This document shows, piece by piece, positions 43,673-55,399 of a stretch of DNA of 64,000 nt; positions within the stretch are counted from its first letter, which is position 1; the number at the start of each line of letters is the position of its first letter. The notes beneath the pieces were generated by a model that saw only the letters and a list, made by a program, of their open reading frames with translations, was not told the origin of the DNA and did not search any database. The stretch lies in the NCBI GenBank assembly GCA_030035585.1, contig CM057471.1, forward strand, positions 98,885,819 to 98,949,818, given 5' to 3'. Position numbers and translations under genes: made by a program. This DNA is from Dugong dugon (Eukaryota; Chordata; Mammalia; Sirenia; Dugongidae).

Positions 43673-44340
43673 GAGTATATAAGAACGAAAAGAACCTGAA
43701 AATAGGGAAAAGCAGGAATGGATTCAAGTGAAGGTCCTTGATTGTGAACATAAGTCCGAAAGGGATAGATACTTAAAACACCTGCAGGTAGGTCCATGTC
43801 TAAAAAGTATCGGGCCCAGTGATGGATTCCTTTCTTGGCTTGCAGTCTTGGGGGGCAAAATTTGAAAGCAGTATATTAGAAGAGACATAATAATGTGAAG
43901 TTCAACCACTTAGTAGGAGAGGAAACTTTGCATATTATGAGGTGGTTAAGAAAGTATTTCCTTCTTGTGGGCTGAAACGGCCCTGCCTCTGAGAAATAAT
44001 GTTTGTCATCAGGAGATAAGTGTGGGGACTGAGTCAATAGTTACTATCTAGACAACAACACTTCATAGAGGTCAACCTTCAAACCACCCTGGTGGGAGAG
44101 AGCCTGGAGCCTAGTTAGGGACAGTGGCAACCCCTTACTGATGGGGAGGTGGGGGTCAGAAAGCATCACTGACCACAGTCCAAACTGAGTGACTCCAACT
44201 TGAGGAAAGGACCTGCTGGGGGCTCATGGAGGTGGGATGGTGTGGAACAGGTAAACGATAAATTCTGGGGTGTAGTGTCTTGAAAAGTGGGCACATCTCT
44301 ACAACTAAGGTTCTAAACTAGATGGAATAAGGACATTCTA
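43673..44340. other. no recognised feature
   Basis: No named repeat or frame of note. Confidence 0.5.
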
Positions 44341-45483
44341 CTCTATTCTGCCCACTAATTACAAAAAAAAAAACAAACAAAAAACACCTGAACAAAATTC
44401 ATAAAGCAACTAACAGAGACTCTGCATATGGAGAACATAAGATGGCTAGGGTCCTTGAGACTCAAAGAACAATCCAGCAGTAACTTCCCTGGGCTTTATT
44501 TACTTGCTTGTTTCTTTATTTTGTTTTGTTTGTTTGTTTTGCTTCCTACATATGGTGGTCTGGACTCTGCAGAGACTCACAACCAGAAACACTAATGGGT
44601 ACAGATAAAAATAAAGGCCCAAGAAAAATCTACCTTTAGCTAAAGGAACAGGGTTTCCAGTAGGACAGAACCTACTCCAAGCAAAAAGCATATACAAGTC
44701 TTGTTCCTCCCCCTCCTCACTGGGTACTGCAGCCTGGAGACTGTGGATGGAGCCCAGTCATCCATTCCTCATCAGAGAATAAAGAGGCAGTGACCCTCCC
44801 CTCCCAACTAGAGAGGTAAGAGTTGGGGAAAAATTATGTAGAGGAGATAACTAGATAAAGTGATTTTCTAAACCTGTTTATGAAATCCTGGATGGACCTC
44901 TCAATGGTCCATGCATAAATCAGATAAGAAACAACACAAAAAATGGTTTAAAAGTTCAGAAAAACTGAGTAATAGTCTAGAACATCACCCAGGTTTCAGA
45001 TTGGCATCTGGATAGCACATAGGTGGGGCAGACCAGAATAGCACTGCAAAGGTTTTGAAAAAGAAATTCACATTTGAACCACAGCCCACAAGTGGGCCAG
45101 GACATGCAGCTTGATTCCCTGCTAAAATAAAATATTTAAATAGGAATAAGAGTCTCAAAACATAATACTCAAAATGTCTAGGATACAATCCAAAATTACT
45201 CACTATACCAAGAGCCAAGAAAATGTCAACTTTAATGGGAAAAGGCAATCAACAGACATCAGCACTGAGATGACACAGACGTTGGAATTTTCTAATAAGA
45301 ATGATAATGCAATTATTTTAAACTAGTGTAAACATTTGAAACAAATGAAAAAATAGAAATTCACAGCAAAAAAAAAAGTTGTAAACCTCTGCCATTGAGA
45401 AGATGTAAGAAAGAATCAAATGAAAACTCTAAAACTGAAAAACACAATAACCAAAAAACATTTTTTTAATTCACTGGAGAGGC
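44341..45483 (+). mobile_element. L1M 5' UTR/ORF1-type region
   Basis: caagccacaagtgggccag-like text, then ctaggatacaatccaaaatt, caagagccaagaaaatgtca and aaaactctaaaactgaaaaa follow the L1M/HAL1 5' region. The copy resumes at 46616 after the L1 insertion. No open frame. The first 500 bp are less certain. Confidence 0.55.
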
Positions 45484-45501
45484 TCAATAGCAGAAATTCT
45501 T

Positions 45502-46597
45502 TTTTTTTTAAATTTTTTCTATTGTGCTTTGGATGAAAGTTTATAGAACAAATAGTTTCTCATTAAACAGTCAGTACACATACTGTTTTATGACATTGGT
45601 TAACCATTCCACGACACGTCAACATTGTCCCTTCTCGACCTTAAAGGACCTTTTTTTTTTTTTGGTGAAAATATACATAGCCAAAGTTACACCACTTCAA
45701 AAGTTTCTACATTTACAATTCAGTGACATCAATTACATTCTTCCAGTTGTGCTGTTATTCTCACTATCCTTTTCCAAATTATTCCATCACCATTATCTTC
45801 AACTCACTGCCCTGTAAGCTTCCCATCAAACCTGTTGAGTTGCTGTTGTCAATTTGATCTCACATAGATAATTCTGCTTTTTTTTTTTGTACCTTAGATG
45901 AAAGTTTACAGAACAAATTGTTTCCCATTAAACAGTACACATACTGCCTTATGACAATGGTTAACAACCCCATGACATGTCAACACTGTCCCTTCTTTAC
46001 CTTGGGTTCCCTATCACCAGCTTTCTTGTCCTCTTCTGCCTTCTAGTCCTTGTCCCTTGACTGCTGTGCCTCATTAGTCCCATTTGGTTTTATGGGGCTG
46101 TCCAATCCCCAGATGAACGGTGAACCTTGGGAGTGACTTCACCACTGAGCTAAAACAGTGCCCGAAGGCCATACTCTCAGGGTTTCTCCAGTCTGTCAGG
46201 CCAATAAATCTGGTCTTTTTCTGTGCATTAGAATTTTGTTCTACATCCTTCTCCAGCTCTGTCCAGGACCTTCTGTTGCGATCCCAGTCAGAGTGGTCAG
46301 TGGTGTTAGCCGGGCACATCTAGCTGGGCACCATCTAGCTGTCCGGTGGAGGCCATGGTAGCTGTGGCCCACTAGTCCTTTGGACTAATCTTTTCCTTGT
46401 ATCCTGTTCTCTTAATTCTCCCTTGCTCCCGAAGGAGTGAGACCAGTGGAGTATCTTAGATGGCTGCTCACAAGCTTTTAAGACCCCAGATGCTACTCAC
46501 CAAGATATAATGTAGAACATCATCTTTATAAACTGTGTTATGCCAATTGAGCTAGATGTTCCCCAAGACCATGGTCCCCACAGCCCTCCACCCAGCT
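45502..46597 (-). mobile_element. L1 3' UTR insertion with perfect 18-bp target duplication
   Basis: tcaatagcagaaattctt is repeated exactly at 45484-45501 and 46598-46615. The insert is antisense, 5'-truncated (gaccatggtccccacagccc side at 46568) and consists only of 3' UTR. It carries the duplicated tail module (gatgaaagtttatagaacaa at 45532 and gatgaaagtttacagaacaa at 45898), like the L1 at 2019-6401. Confidence 0.92.
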
Positions 46598-46615
46598 TCA
46601 ATAGCAGAAATTCTT

Positions 46616-47032
46616 AAGAAAAGACAACTCAACAGAAAAAGAATCAGCAAAGATAACAGATTACAGAAATGAAAACAAAAATATCCCTTAAACATATAAA
46701 AAGATGTTCAACCTCACTCGTAACAAAAAAAGTAAAAATTAAAACTACATTCAGATACTGGTTTTCACCTGCCAGAGTAGCAAAACCCTGAAGTGTGAAT
46801 ATACACTGTAGAGATAATGTAGAAAACTATTCTCATAGATAGCCGGTGGACTTCTAGAATGATTTGGTAACATCCCTAAAATTCACCTGCCATTTGGCCC
46901 TATAATTTCACTTCTGAAAGTTTATCAGATAAAAAACTTGCATATGGGCGAAATGACGTAAGTACAGTATTGCTCATGGCTACCTTGTTGGTAATCACCA
47001 AAGACTGCACATAATTTAATGTCCATCAGCAA
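46616..47032 (+). mobile_element. L1M ORF2-end/3' region
   Basis: aaaaagatgttcaacctcac, tttcacctgccagagtagca and gccatttggccctataattt are L1M sequence near the ORF2 end. It resumes after the next L1 at 51514. Confidence 0.7.
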
Positions 47033-47045
47033 AATATTGGTTTAA

Positions 47046-48424
47046 TAGAGGCAGAGCCAACACGGCACTATAGACAGAAGCGCCACACTGTGCCTCCACA
47101 GCAAAGACCCAAAAAACTGAGTAAAACAGAGACAAACATCAATCCTGGAATCCTAAGTGTCAAACGAAGAGATAAAGAACTCAGCCAAGCACCAAAAGGA
47201 ATAAGAAACTGATAGAGAATGCAGGACAAGGAGAAATATCAGCAGAGGTCCCCTATCAGCTAACACAGCACAGATTCACCATCCTGGACTCCTGTCAGAG
47301 ATCAGTGGACAGGGAGTACAGGAAAGCAGCTTCACGGAGATCCCAGCAGGAGACAGAGCACTCATTAACCAGTGATATACGCTTTTCCATCTCCCATCCT
47401 TTTTCACCCCTGCTCGGGTTTTGCAGCTTCCCACCAGACACAGTCTCTCAGCCAGGAGGGACAGCTCCACGCCACTAGGATTCACCCCACCCACACTGGC
47501 CATCTCCCTCAGTGCCATTTCTTTGTTGGTGGTGCTGCTTGTTTCTGCTTCCTTTGATTTCTTCCCTGCCTCTCATCTCCTCCCCCTCCTTTCTTTCAAA
47601 CTCCTGGCCACATGTGCCATCTTTGCATCTTCGTGATGGGCTGTGAAGTGTCGCTTGCCTGGGGAACTGCTTCCCCGGTCATGCCACCATGTTGGTGGGA
47701 TCCCTGAGGCCTTTTTTTGTTTGTTTTGGTTTGGTTTCATTGGTTTGTTTTCTTCTTCTGTTCGTGGCTTGGGAGCTACTCCCTTGGTCTATGCAGCCAT
47801 GTTGATGGGATCCCTGGGGGCATTTCTTCTTTTTATTTTTAATTTTTTATTTATTTTTTTCTCCATTTCTCAGTTTCTTGTCTCTCTTGTCTTTCATATC
47901 TCTCCAACAGCAAGCTCCCTCAGCACTTTTTTTTGTTTTTTTGGTTTTGGCTCCTGTTTCTCTCTCCTCTCTCTCTTCTTTCCCATACCTATCTTAGCTC
48001 CATATATTACAATCTCCCCCCTCCTTCCTGCCTACGGGCACCATGTGCTGAACATCACACCCCCAAGCAACACAGGCATAGCTTACTGGAACCTGCCCTG
48101 CACTGACTACCAGCCCACCCTGTTGGCCCTAGTACATGCTACAAACAACACATCCCAGCCCCTCCCCTTCAGCTGGACCTGTCCTGCTGCACCACAGCTG
48201 AATGATTGGCCCTGCCCACTGGCCAAGGAGGTGAAGAGTATCATGCCCACAGCTGAACAAACAACAAAGAACACATATCCTGCCTGCTCAGACATAACCA
48301 AATAAAACAAAAAAGCAGGATGAAACAAACAAATCTACAATCAATAAACGAACCAAATAACTACTGAATATCCCAAAGAGAGTAGACAATATCAAAACAT
48401 ATTTAAAAAAAAAAAATGACAGGA
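47046..48424 (+). promoter_or_regulatory. L1 5' UTR, type A, with repeated units
   Basis: This is the expected internal promoter region. Two similar units are visible: gggaactgcttcc to the ccatgttggtgggatccctg end (about 47660-47707), and gggagctactccc to the ccatgttgatgggatccctg end (about 47770-47817). They are separated by T-rich text. A 220-codon sense frame (47643-48305) spans this part. Promoter function is inferred. Confidence 0.65.
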
Positions 48425-49430
48425 TGGTTCCAGTAGGTACCCAAAATAAACACCAGATGACTTTCCAGTAGAAGAAAAGGCATTAGAACTACCTAAGAGG
48501 GAATCCAAATCTCTAATATTCAGAGGTATCCAAGAGTTGAAGCAAAAAGCAGACAAAAATTAGGAAAAAATAGACAAATTCAATGAAAAGGCAGACAAAT
48601 CCATGGAAAATACAGAAAAAAATGGAAGAATTCAGGAAAATAATACAGGAACAAAATGCCAAAATAAATTCACAGTTAGAAATCATACAAAAACAATTAG
48701 AAATCCAAAAGATAAACAACAAGATTTCAGAAATGGACAGTGTCATAGAAGGTTTGAGGAACAGGTTTGAAACAATGGAAGACAGGATAAGCGAAATTGA
48801 AGACAAACACTTGGCTATAACTTTGAGGAAAAATCAGGAAAAAGAATGAAGAAAAATAAAGATACCCTGAGAATTATGTGGGATACAATCAAAAGCAAAA
48901 ATTTTTGAGTGATCAGAGTTCCAGAACAAGGGAGAAAACAGAAAACACAGAGAGGATCATTGAAGAATTGCTGACATAAAATTTCCAAAATATCATGAAA
49001 GATGAAAGGCTGACCATCCAAGAAGCTCAACGAACTCCAGATAGGATAGACCCTAAAAGAAAATCACCAAGACATATAATCACACTCACTAAAATCAAAG
49101 ACAAAGAAAGAATCCTGACAGCAGCTGGAGAAAAATGAAAAGTCACATACAGAGGGGAAGCAATAAGACTAAGCTCTGATTACTCAGCAGAAACCATGCA
49201 GGCAAGAAGGCAATGGGATAACATATATGAAACCTTGAAAGAAAAAAATTGACAGCAAAGAATAATATATCTTGCAAAACTTTCGTTCAAATATGATGGT
49301 GAAATTAGGACATTTCCAGATAAACAGAAATCAAGGGAATATGTGAAAACCAAACCAAACTTACAAGAATTTTTAAAGGGAGTCCTTTGGTTTGAGAATA
49401 AACAACTTCAGACCACAGCTGGAATCTAGG
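48425..49430 (+). pseudogene. L1 ORF1: L1 ORF1p, broken
   Basis: The start ATG (48425) gives MVPVGTQNKHQMTFQ and a stop, because a frameshift early on leaves the frame that in the intact copy reads DDFPVEEKALELP. The coiled-coil segment is open at 48583-48849 (MEEFRKIIQEQNAKINSQLE through DRISEIEDKHL), then breaks again. RRM and C-terminal parts (QARRQWDNIYETLKE-like, then LAKLSFKYDGEIRTF-like) are recognisable up to 49430 with stops such as the one after EKN. Domain order and length match the intact ORF1p at 3766-4755. It encodes no full protein. The downstream spacer leads to the ORF2 start. Confidence 0.8.
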
Positions 49431-49798
49431 ATACAAGATCACACCAACCAGACACCAACCTAGGAAATGAACCGCCCAGGACTATCCAAAACCAAAAGAA
49501 ACAGAGAGGTCAATAAATGTAGTAGGCATAGAACGTTCTAATGGAGAGGAAGGCAAGACGATACCAAGTAATAATAGAGTGGTTCAAATCTAGGAAGATA
49601 AGGGTAAATTTCAAGGTAACTACAAAGAAAGTTAACAAACGTACTCATAAAACTAAAGAAAAAAATATAAAGTCTCAGTAAAAACAAAATCTGCAAAAAC
49701 AAAATAAATGAAAAAAAACCCACAAACAAAAGGAACTCAGCACAGGAAAGTAAGAGGAACAAAGAAAATGTTTGCACCACAAAAAAAAGCACTACAAA

Positions 49799-50788
49799 AT
49801 GACAGCAATAAACTCACATCTATCAATAATTACACCAAACATAAATGGCATAATGCACCTATAAAGAGACAGAGAGTGACAGAATGGATAAAAACAGGAT
49901 CCATCAATATGCTGTCTACAAGAGACACATCTTAGAATCAAAGATGTAAATTTATTAAAAATCAAAGGATGGGAAAAAAAATATCAAGCAAACAGCAACC
50001 AAAAAAGAGCAGAAGTGGCAATACTAATCTCAGATAAATTATACTTTAAAACAAAATCTACCATAAAGGACAAAGAAGGACACTATATAATGATTAAAGG
50101 GACAATCTATCATGAACGCATAACCATAATAAACACCTACGCACCCAAAGACAGGGCTCCAAAATACATAAAACAAACTCTAACAGCACTGAAAAGAGAA
50201 ACTGACAGTTCCACAATAATAGTAGGACACTTCAACACACCACTCCCGGTAAAGGACAGAACATCTAGAAAGAAACTCAGCACAGATACAGAAGACCTAA
50301 AGGCCACAATCAGCCAACTTGACCTCATAGGCATACATAGAACACTCCACCCAACAGCTGCAAAGTACACATTCTTTTCCAATGCACATGGAACGTCCTC
50401 CAGAATAGACCACATCTTAAGCCACAGAGCAATCCTCAATGAAATCCAAAACATTGAGATAATACAAAGTATCTTCTCTGACCACAATGCCATCAAAGTA
50501 GAAATTAAGAAGAAGAGCAAGGAAAAAAAGTCAGTTACATGGAAACTGAATAACACCCTGCTTAAAAACCACTGGGTAATAGAAATCAGAGATGGAATCA
50601 AAAAATTCCTAGAATCAAGTGAGAATGAAAACACATCATACCAAAACCTTTGGAACAAAGCAAAGGCAGTCCTCAGAGGTCTATTTATAGCAATAGACAC
50701 ACACAACAAAAAAGAAGAAAGGAACAAAATCAAACATTAGCTACACAACTAGAACAAATAGAAAGAGAACAGCAAAAGAGGCCCACAG
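49799..50788 (+). pseudogene. L1 ORF2: L1 ORF2 endonuclease domain, RT deleted
   Basis: The start gives MTAINSHLSIITPNINGI, and a one-base loss at about 49850 shifts the frame. The next piece holds PIKRQRVTEWIK, and a stop follows TRDTS at 49935. From 50015 a 241-codon frame runs through the rest of the APE-type endonuclease: INTYAPKDRAPKYI, then HFNTPL, SSRIDHIL and SDHNAIKVEI. The metal-binding aspartate of the usual GDFN motif is histidine here (codon 50228-50230). The sequence ends after the linker, where the RT should begin, and joins 3' UTR at about 50788. Frameshift, stop, active-site change and deletion each disable it. Confidence 0.85.
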
Positions 50789-51499
50789 CTGGGGACCATG
50801 GTGTTGAAGAACATCTAGCTCAATTGGCACAACACAGTTTATAAAAAAAATGTTCTACGTTCTACTTTGGTGAGAAGCATCTAGGGTCTTAAGAGCCTGT
50901 GAGCAGCCATCTAAGATGCTCCACTGGTCTCACCCCTTCAGGAGCAAGGGAGAATAAAGAAAACTAAAGACACAAGGGAAAGATTAGTCCAAAGGACTAA
51001 TGGACCACAACTACCACAGCCTCCACCAGTCTCACTCAAGTACAACTAGATGGTGCCCGGTTATTACCACTGATTGCTCTGACGGGGATCACAATGGAGG
51101 GTCCCAGACAGAGCTGGAGAAAAATGTAGAACAAAATTCTAACCACAAAAAAAAGATCAGACTAAGTGACATGACAGAGACTGGAGAGACCCCAAGAGTA
51201 TGGCCCCTGGACACCCTTTTAGCTCAGTAATAAAGTCACTCCTGAGCTTCACCCTTTAGTCAAAGACTAGACAGGCCCATAAAACAAAATGAGACTAAAG
51301 GGGCACACTAGCCCAGGGGCAAGGATTAGAAGGTGGGAGGGGACAGGAAGGCCAGTAATAGGGAACCCAAAGTCGAGAAGGGAGAGTGTTGACTTGTCAT
51401 GGGGTTGTTAACCAATGTCATAAAACAATATGTGTAGTATTTAATGAACAGCTAGCTTGTTCTGTAAACCTTCATCTAAAGTACAATTAAAACAAAAAG

Positions 51500-52000
51500 A
51501 TATTGGTTAAATAAATTCTTTTATATCCATACAATGGAAGGTTATAAAACCGCAAAAAAAAAAAAAAAAAAATGAAGCTCTCTATTTAACTTCTTGTTGT
51601 TAAGTGTCATCAAGTTGGTTCTGACTCATAGTGACACTACAGGACAGAGTAGGACTGTCCCATAGGGTTTCCAAGAAGCAGCTGGTGGATTCTAAAGTGC
51701 CGACCTTCTGGTTAGCAGCTGAGCTCTTAACCACTGTGCTACAGAATAAATAAGGAGGGAGACAATACTCTACATTTAATGGCTGAACAACATGATAAAC
51801 ACAACGAATATCATTGAATTGTACATGTAAAGAATGTGAAAAATGTTGAAAAGGTGAACTATTTGATATATATATATTTACCATAATAAAAAACAAAATA
51901 AATAATGGTCTATATTTGTGTGTGTTTGTATATGCATAAAGAAACTCTGAAAGGACATGTAACACGAACAGGCTGCTCATGGGGAGCTAGGCAGACGGAA
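51500..52000 (+). mobile_element. L1M 3' end, flank of the young L1, with nested SINE
   Basis: After the insertion the L1M continues with atatccatacaatggaaggt. A run of A (51554-51572) and the SINE follow, then gaatatcattgaattgtaca and atttaccataataaaaaac, the L1M terminal blocks. The part after 51900 is unassigned. Confidence 0.6.
51594..51748 (-). mobile_element. Afrotherian SINE, type 2, antisense
   Basis: Tail tgttgttaagtgtcatcaag, centre gtcccatagggtttccaaga, head gctcttaaccactgtgctac. The short type. Confidence 0.88.
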
Positions 52001-52245
52001 ATCAACGGAGGAATGAGTGGAGACTTGACTGTATGCCTATTAAAATGTTCTGGCTACTGATCCACGTAAATGTATTGCCTATGAAAGAAGCCAAACGAAA
52101 CAAACAAAAAACTAGAAACAATTAAATACATACAAAAAGAACAGAAATAGTCCTTAATGTTCAATCCTAGGGCTTTATAATAGTGGTCCCTTTATGTCAG
52201 GAGGAGGTAAACCTATCCAGTGATCTGATTAATTTGGCTTCAATA
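52001..52245. other. no recognised feature
   Basis: No repeat or gene recognised. Confidence 0.45.
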
Positions 52246-52320
52246 TTGGCATATAGGGTCACTGTGAATTGGAATCAGGTTTTTGTTTGTTTGTTTGCTT
52301 GCTTGTTTTTTTTTTTTTTT
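52246..52320 (+). mobile_element. SINE tail fragment
   Basis: tagggtcactgtgaattgga followed by a gtttgtttgtttgcttgctt and poly(T) end is the last part of a SINE. The rest is missing. Confidence 0.6.
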
Positions 52321-52627
52321 TAGCAGGGATATTGTTTCATCTCCAGCCATATTAGTCATAAACTGGCATGATCCCCAAGAAGTAGCAGATCCCCTGAATC
52401 ATTAGGGACATGGATTAGGATGGAAGCATTTCAATTACAAATCCTCCTCAGTGTACTGGGCTAGGGGGTAGCTTGAAGACTGTCTCCTTCCCCCTCATAG
52501 CCCTGCACTGCTTTTGCTCTCACACAGCATCGTCCTGCATATTTTGTAAGATTTCCTTTTTGAAAATGCCCTAAGGCAATGGCTATTCTCCCAGCCCACA
52601 GTTTTCAGGTTCTGTATTTGTGGTTTC
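52321..52627. other. no recognised feature
   Basis: Nothing recognised between the SINE tail and the next SINE. Confidence 0.45.
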
Positions 52628-52639
52628 TTATGGAAACTG

Positions 52640-52843
52640 GGTGGAGTCCCTGGGTGGTGCAAATGGTTAGGGGCTCAGCTGCTAAGGTAAAGGTTAGAGG
52701 TTCTAGTTCAGCCAGAGGCACCTCAGAAGAAAGGCCTGGGGATCTACTTCCAAAAAATCAGCCACTGAAAACCCTATGGAGCACAGTTCTGCTCTGACAC
52801 ACGTAGGGTTGCCATGAGTCAGAATCGACTTGACAGCAACTGG
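52640..52843 (+). mobile_element. Afrotherian SINE with perfect 12-bp target duplication
   Basis: ttatggaaactg lies at 52628-52639 and 52844-52855. Head ggagtccctgggtggtgcaa, body ctacttccaaaaaatcagcc, tail gttgccatgagtcagaatcg. Full length and relatively young. Confidence 0.93.
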
Positions 52844-53067
52844 TTATGGAAACTGAGAAGAACAAGCCAAGCTGTTCCTTTTTCCTCTCATCTTCCAGGC
52901 ATCCCAAAACAAAACCCACAACAGTGACCCTGAGCCCCTGTCACATTGGAAGTTCTTCCTTCTCTGGTGCAAGAGTTTTGTTTTGCTTTTTGTCAGGGCT
53001 GCTCTACCCCACTGAAGGTGGAGTTTGAGGAAGGGATCTCTCCTCAGTCTCCCCCTGCCTCTCAGTA

Positions 53068-53266
53068 AAACAAAAACAAAATAGTACTGTCCAGTCAATT
53101 TTGACTCACAATGACCCCATGTGTTACAGAGTAGAACTGTGCATCATAGGGTTTTCAATGGCTGATTTTTCTGAAGTAGATTGCCAGGTCTTTCCTCAGC
53201 AGAGCTGCTGGGTGGCTTCAAACCATCAACCTTTCTCAAAAACCACTTTCACCACCCGGGATCCCC
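53068..53266 (-). mobile_element. Afrotherian SINE, antisense
   Basis: Tail ctgtccagtcaattttgact, body agagtagaactgtgcatcat, head tttcaccacccgggatcccc. The flanking cagtaaa words suggest a short target duplication. Confidence 0.87.
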
Positions 53267-54200
53267 CAGTAAACCACTGCAAAGTTGATCGCCTCCCATA
53301 CCGTAAGAGAGTCAAGTTGCTTCTTTGAAATCACAAGAAGTCACTGAGGAGCTTTTTCTCCTTATGCTTTTCCTGTCTGATCTGAGCTGACTTTCTCACC
53401 AGGGCACGTGTGGTGGGCGAGCTGGGCCTGATGCAGCTGTGCCTGTCGGTAATTTGTGCTGACACATGGGGCAGCTGTTGGAGGGGTGTGCTTACTCTCC
53501 TTCTTTGTCCCATGGTGCTCTTGGTTTAGCTCAGCTATTGAATCCAGGTGACACTCGCTAATTGGCAAACAAAGCCTCAGGAATTAGCATGTGCAGAACC
53601 TAGCTCCAGTCACTTAAAACAAAATGAGTCTCCTGGCTCTTTTCCCTCAGTGCTCTCCAATAATATTTGAAGTCCTGTTTGGTCTCTTTGGACAACTGCC
53701 AGTGACTTCAAAGCATGTAGTGAAGTAATATATCAAGACGTGATTATACTCAGGACTTTTGAAAAGTAATTCTCACTTAGGAATAATGCATGATATGAAT
53801 TTAATAATCTGCCTCGCTACTTCTCTCTTTTTTTTCTCAAGGGAATAAGAGAGGAATGCTTACAAGTAGTAAAAGGGACTTCTCCTTCATGGAAACTATC
53901 ATTAAGTTATAATTTTTTTTTTTTAATAAACTATTATTGAAGGTGAACTTTGAACAAAATGAACGAGTTTTGGATTTTCCGTTGTGCCATGGACTACAGT
54001 AAATAAAGTTTTCTGTACATCTCTCTCTACCTTTTGGGAACTGCAAAAATAAGACACATATTCTTGCTGCATTGACTCTAACAGGAAAGAACAACAAAAA
54101 ACCCGCTTGTCTGCTTCCCCATTCTGACCACCATTACATAACTAATTATCAAATTCAAGGCACCTTCTTTTCCACAATCTGGATAAGTGACTCTCAGTAT
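53267..54200. other. no recognised feature
   Basis: Repeat-poor stretch. Overlapping minus frames at 53331-53568 and one at 53837-54097 have no motif. Confidence 0.5.
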
Positions 54201-54712
54201 AATTATACCACCATTACATAGATGCATTCTTATAAAATATCCATAGAATACAAAAACCTACAGTCTCTTTGACCACCTCTCCTGCAAACTTGGCATATAT
54301 ACTTCCAGACTTTTTTAATGCATGTATATACAAATATTTATATTACATACAAATACAAATATAAAAAGCCATGGTTAAATTTTATGATTATCTTTTCCAT
54401 ATTTAAAATCATATTGCACACATCATTCAACAGCTAGATTTTTAACTTAGTATCTTGGCATGGTTCCACAGCAGTACTTGTAAATTTACCTGACTCTTTG
54501 GAACTGTTGTTAAGCATTCCACTGTTTCTATATATCACAATTTATGAAACTCTTCCCTTTGCCTTTAGGTGGTTTCAAATTTTCTTCCCTATTACAAATG
54601 ATGCTTCAATGCACATTCTTGTACAAAGCTCCTTGTACATGTGAGTGTTTCCTTAGAGAAGATAAGTATTATGTGGAATTGTTAGGTCAAATAGTCTGCA
54701 TGTTTTCATTTT
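54201..54712 (-). mobile_element. L1M 3' region, antisense
   Basis: attccactgtttctatatat, acaaatgatgcttcaatgca, ttcttgtacaaagctccttg and gtggaattgttaggtcaaat are antisense L1M blocks in order. Confidence 0.65.
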
Positions 54713-54729
54713 AAAAGATACTGCTACAT

Positions 54730-55342
54730 GTCTGGGGTCTTAAAAGCTTGTAAGCGGCCATCTAAGGTACTCCACTGGTCTTACCCTATCAGGAGCAAGG
54801 GAGAATGAAGAAAACTAAAGACACAAGGGAAAGATTAGTCAAAAGGACTAATGAAACACAATTACCACAGGCTCCACCAGACTGAGTCCAGTACCACTAG
54901 ATGGTACCCAGCTACCACTGACTGCTCTGAAAGGAATCACAATAGAGGGTCCCAGGCAGAGATAGAGAAAAAATGTAGAACAAAATTCTAACTCACAAAA
55001 AAAGACCAGACTTACTGACCTGACAGACTGGAGAAACCCTGAGAGTATGACCCTCGGACACCCTTTTAGCTCAGTAATGAAGTCACTCCGGAGGTTCACC
55101 CTTCAGCCAAAGATTAAACAGACCCATAAAACAAAACAAGACTAAAGGTTCACACTAGCCCAGGGGCAAGGACTAGAAGGCAGGAGGGTACAGAAAAGCT
55201 GGTAATAGGGAACCCAAGGTCGAGAAGGGAGAGTGTTGACTGTCGTGGTGTTGGTAACCAATGTCACAAAACAATATGTGTACTAATTGTTTAATGAGAA
55301 GATAGTTTGTTCTGTAAACCTTCATGTAAAGTACAAAAAAAT
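54730..55342 (+). mobile_element. L1 3' UTR insertion with 17-bp target duplication
   Basis: aaaagatactgctacat (54713-54729) and aaaagacactgctacat (55343-55359) flank it with one mismatch. It is 5'-truncated at gtctggggtcttaaaagctt and ends with a gtacaaaaaaat tail. It has the single-copy tail and no ORF. Confidence 0.92.
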
Positions 55343-55399
55343 AAAAGACACTGCTACATTGTGTAAGAATACTTCAGGCTCTATAATGGCTTGTATAGT

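Larger units (their letters stand above)
47046..51499 (+). mobile_element. L1 with complete 5' UTR and internal ORF2 deletion
   Basis: 5' start gaggcagagccaacacgg, type A 5' UTR, broken ORF1, spacer, ORF2 endonuclease part, then at about 50788 a jump from gaacagcaaaag directly into 3' UTR sequence (cacagctggggaccatggtg). It ends gtacaattaaaacaaaaag. The host words atattggtttaata (47033) and atattggttaaata (51500) form the target duplication. The total length is 4.45 kb, so about 3 kb of ORF2 is absent. Confidence 0.87.

Noticed and set aside
47643-48305. 220-codon frame as a host gene
   Set aside because: It lies wholly inside an L1 5' UTR between a defined 5' end and ORF1. Composition is T-rich and no family motif is visible. 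Kept only as a finding.
50137-50733. 198-codon minus-strand frame
   Set aside because: It is the complement of the L1 endonuclease frame and has no motif of its own.
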